A DNA stretch of 15,792 nucleotides from Prevotellaceae bacterium UBA7028 (GTDB lineage Bacteria; Bacteroidota; Bacteroidia; Bacteroidales; Bacteroidaceae), in contig DLBF01000174.1 of NCBI GenBank assembly GCA_002494215.1, positions 1 to 15,792 on the forward strand, written 5' to 3'. Each line of letters opens with the position of its first letter. Positions within the stretch are counted from its first letter, which is position 1. Positions 14,901-15,792 of the stretch are shown here, one piece after another. The notes under the pieces were generated by a model. That model was given only the letters and a program-made list of their open reading frames with translations. It was not told where the DNA came from and did not search any database. The translations under genes and the position numbers were made by a program.

Positions 14901-14974
14901 ACTTCTTCTGCACTTGCGAATCCTGCGAATGTAGCCAAAAGGGCTACAAACAAATAGCGTAAAAGTTTGTTCAT
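11969..14974 (-). CDS. Large exported all-beta protein with two tandem ~323-residue modules and sorting-like tail
   Basis: The 1001-aa product has a signal peptide (1-22, cleavage near ASA). Residues ~24-157 are a Ser/Thr/Asn/Gly-rich beta-sandwich. Then come two very similar modules, ~168-490 and ~491-815. Each has an Ig-like half starting RFTTGKDGDE and an OB-fold-like half with KVYKGY, QASYWQVD, GDIISGDLG and IYGTLK, reminiscent of DUF5689-type domains. Residues ~816-955 form another beta-rich domain with GWQHDDSAWRTVDF. A polar linker, SQLSTSNSQL at 967-976, is encoded by a DNA repeat, and the tail 977-1001 (LYNTSGQPVTRTYRG ... KKVI) resembles a type IX secretion sorting tail. No enzymatic motif is seen; surface binding or adhesion is the likely class of role. 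It has its own promoter. Exact function unknown. Confidence 0.8.
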   Translation of the reverse strand: MNKLLRYLFVALLATFAGFASAEEVTMKYTGTTTSNMTGNNDAALFGLDATAWSVVGSKGGGTNFPGLNQAGDFRLYYNANGSSTVTVSSLTGKLVKTIKLTFTGTSYNNVSVTVDGSKVDANEGVYTINNSSFILGNANTGNTQVRIKDVVIEYTAGGGEVKALTNVELSGDYITRFTTGKDGDETPLPTATVKSGSATVEGAEAKWSLGMGDNWVIGEEEPSIGNGMIYIPEGSHGDLVLTAKYAGNDTYEASSKSYTLKVYKGYQNIKDVLEQFPTVGGDSWVTKEADWSRGYQASYWQVDIPEGGQPKGKEALVTYVSGSYTYIKDDYGTLLLYGSGLGFKQGDIISGDLGEGKIGAIYGTLKAYNGLLEMVVNKDDVEFVVKSSGNAVAPKTITLKELNQVNMNEYLRIENAVFVGVDDKDKKKLTFKVGDETLSVHNQWNIDVTTLEPGVEYTLEGMGCIYYKSGALTNQLYLTGFASVKPAATVELAEGYQTRFTTGKDGDEASLPAATVKGGDAVIEGATVTWSLKMGDNWAMGEEEPSIGDGKVYIPQHSYGDLILTARYAGDATYEAGSKSYTLKVYKGYMNIQDVLEQFPEVGGGSWATKEAEWSKGYQASYWQVDMPEGGAPKGKDALVTYVNGAYVYIRDDYGSLLLYGGGLGFKKGDIISGDLGNDKGYGGIYGTLKSYNGLLELVVAKKADAEFVVKSSGNTVEPKTISVDELNQSNVSEFLRIERAVFVGADKQNQKKLTFMVDKKEFLVFNQWGVNVAALTAGKEYTLEGMGSLEYKEGELSNRLNLISFEEAGNVEKVKSFKLTINHDGEVFTESFPASDWQNIVIEGSTTSIKILKAEVEVGIPMKYVGFVATMFNTEDGWQHDDSAWRTVDFVKQDDGTWVIDMGEGQELVDSEWIGKGKTKTFEFFIYAEDESGTPMHYRNGEDNYRVTFTTSSDDDPNAIGNVNSQLSTSNSQLYNTSGQPVTRTYRGVVIQNAKKVIR
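12049..12083 (-). repeat. 7-bp tandem repeat inside the coding sequence before the sorting-like tail
   Basis: On the plus strand five consecutive heptamers read gttgaga, gttcgaa, gttgaga, gttgaga, gttgacg. They encode residues ~965-976 of the 1001-aa protein. Because 7 is not a multiple of 3, any change of one unit would shift the frame of the last 25 residues. The unit is one base away from the non-coding repeat at 184-204 (minus-strand tctcaac here, plus-strand tctcaat there). Confidence 0.85.
12530..13504 (-). repeat. Second copy of the tandem ~970-nt module
   Basis: This encodes residues ~491-815 of the 1001-aa protein. It aligns to 13505-14473 at an offset of 969 nt at its start. Two single-codon insertions in the OB-like half make the offset 975 nt at its end. 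Similarity is visible at both protein and DNA level, for example around 13080-13230 against 14050-14200. Confidence 0.85.
13505..14473 (-). repeat. First copy of the tandem ~970-nt module
   Basis: This encodes residues ~168-490 of the 1001-aa protein. Shared landmarks with the second copy, in order, are RFTTGKDGDE, EEEPSIG, SKSYTLKVYKGY, QASYWQVD, GDIISGDLG, EFVVKSSGN and YTLEGMG. Confidence 0.85.
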
Positions 14975-15013
14975 AGGTGTTGTTGTTTATTTGTTTTTGG
15001 TATTGTTCTGCCA

Positions 15014-15046
15014 CAAAGATACAAACATTTTACGGAAAGAAACAAA
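15014..15046 (-). promoter_or_regulatory. Promoter of the 1001-aa gene (TTTG-N21-TATCTTTG)
   Basis: The minus strand has TTTG (15046-15043), a 21-nt spacer, and TATCTTTG (15021-15014). The -7 octamer is identical to that of the DUF4965/GH127 operon. The ATG at 14974 follows after about 35-40 nt. Confidence 0.7.
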
Positions 15047-15082
15047 ATTTTCGGGCTGTTTTTTCTACGAAAATAAAGAAGG

Positions 15083-15111
15083 AAAAACACCTTGTCAAGA
15101 ATTCTCTTGAC
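15083..15111 (-). terminator. Probable terminator after lpxB
   Basis: A 7-bp stem (gtcaaga 15094-15100 with tcttgac 15105-15111) and 4-nt loop begins 2 nt after the lpxB stop. On the minus strand a short AAGGTG and then TTTTT (15087-15083) follow. The U-tract is displaced by about 6 nt, so the call is moderate. Confidence 0.5.
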
Positions 15112-15113
15112 TT

Positions 15114-15792
15114 TTAGCGACGCAACATCTGCACCATCTGCTGAGCAGCACGCTTGGGGGCACCTGGTTCGCCAAGTCTCTGAGCCATAAGCTCATAGCC
15201 ACACAACTGCTGTTCGCGAGCCTCTCCGTCTGGCAAAATAGACAAAAGGTGCCTGCGCACATTCCCGACTGTCATCTGATGAGCCACAAGCTCGGGAACC
15301 ACTTCCTTACCAGCGATAAGATTTACCAGCGATATGTAAGGAATTTTTAAAATTAACTTGCGAATAAAAGATGCCAGATACCTGGCTTTCATAAAGTAAC
15401 AGACCACCTGGGGAGTGCGGAAAAGGGCCGCCTCGAGCGTTGCCGTACCACTGGTAACAAGTGCTGCCGTAGCATAACGCAGAATATGATAGGTCTGATT
15501 CCTCAGAACAATAACATCACTTCCTTGCAACCATTTGGCGTAATAATCATCTTCGATGCCAGGGGCAGCTGCCAAAACCAACTGATAATCCTTGCCAACA
15601 GTAGCGGCAGCCTCTATCATTCGGGGCAGGTTATCACGGATCTCCTGCTTACGGCTTCCTGCCAGCAAGGCTATAACAGGACGACCGTCCAACCCTGCCG
15701 ACCTTCTGAATCCCTCGGCATCATCAGGGTTCTCCCTCAGGAACGCATCTACCTCATCAACAGTAGGATTGCCTACGTAATGGATGGGATAA
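15114..15792 (-). CDS. lpxB: Lipid-A-disaccharide synthase, 5' end cut by the window edge
   Basis: The frame is open to the window end, so the gene continues beyond 15792; about 225 C-terminal residues of a protein usually near 380 are seen. LpxB (glycosyltransferase family 19) joins UDP-2,3-diacylglucosamine and lipid X to make the lipid A disaccharide at the inner face of the inner membrane. Evidence: YVGNPTVDEV at the edge (the GHP/GNP-like motif), LLAGSRKQEI (family GSR motif), LVTSGTATLEAAL with PQVVCYF (nucleotide-sugar binding region), and the C-terminal region PYISLVNLIAGKEVVPEL. The TTG at 15692 is an internal Leu codon and not a start. It is a housekeeping gene and its flank here gives no sign of transfer. 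Function is confident; no unusual residue is seen in the part present. Confidence 0.93.
   Translation of the reverse strand, partial: YPIHYVGNPTVDEVDAFLRENPDDAEGFRRSAGLDGRPVIALLAGSRKQEIRDNLPRMIEAAATVGKDYQLVLAAAPGIEDDYYAKWLQGSDVIVLRNQTYHILRYATAALVTSGTATLEAALFRTPQVVCYFMKARYLASFIRKLILKIPYISLVNLIAGKEVVPELVAHQMTVGNVRRHLLSILPDGEAREQQLCGYELMAQRLGEPGAPKRAAQQMVQMLRR

Noticed and set aside
15114..15692. 192-aa lpxB starting at TTG 15692
   Set aside because: The frame remains open to the window edge with LpxB-like residues (YVGNPTVDEV) before that codon, so it is an internal leucine of a truncated gene.

Overview
The window looks like a Bacteroidota chromosome, most probably order Bacteroidales and Prevotella-like. 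The reasons are the TAnnTTTG-type -7 promoter boxes ahead of several genes, the STN/carboxypeptidase-regulatory/plug/barrel layout of one outer-membrane protein, a TlpA-type thiol-disulfide protein with a long unclassified N-terminus, a GH127 (DUF1680) enzyme, a DUF4965 'glutaminase-like' protein, and short C-terminal tails resembling type IX secretion sorting tails. Every convincing gene is on the minus strand, so transcription runs from high to low coordinates. Genus-level placement is inference.

Layout in transcription order. (1) 15792-15114: the 3' two-thirds of lpxB (lipid A synthesis), cut by the window edge, followed by a hairpin. (2) 14974-11969: a 1001-aa exported all-beta protein with its own promoter. 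It holds two tandem copies of a ~323-residue module and a sorting-like tail behind a 7-bp tandem repeat. (3) 11660-6235: a three-gene carbohydrate-type operon behind a well-formed promoter and a ~150-nt leader. It encodes a DUF4965/DUF1793 six-hairpin protein with an inserted beta-sandwich, a 242-aa stand-alone relative of that inserted domain, and a GH127-family enzyme with its catalytic and zinc residues intact. A long near-palindrome follows. (4) 6080-5691: a small exported His-rich protein ending in an HMA-like fold without the metal-binding cysteines, closed by a clear intrinsic terminator. (5) 5466-318: an operon of a 29-codon leader ORF, an outer-membrane barrel protein interrupted by one in-frame stop, and a TlpA-like protein. 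(6) 317-1: non-coding DNA rich in short direct and tandem repeats.

The most striking observation is at 3978-3995. The barrel gene is broken into 464-aa and 595-aa ORFs in the same reading frame by a TAA that lies exactly on the junction of a perfect 9-bp tandem duplication. Removing one copy restores a single ORF of 1058 codons. This is either a recent loss of function or a reversible slippage switch. A second possible switch is the run of five heptamers at 12049-12083, which sits in frame just before the sorting-like tail of the 1001-aa protein. A gain or loss of one unit would frameshift that tail. The same heptamer family occurs in non-coding DNA at 184-204.

Working together (inference): the three-gene operon probably acts on an arabinose-containing or similar glycan in the periplasm or at the cell surface, although no SusC/SusD pair is present in the window. 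The barrel/TlpA operon looks like an envelope uptake or redox module whose barrel is currently switched off or lost.
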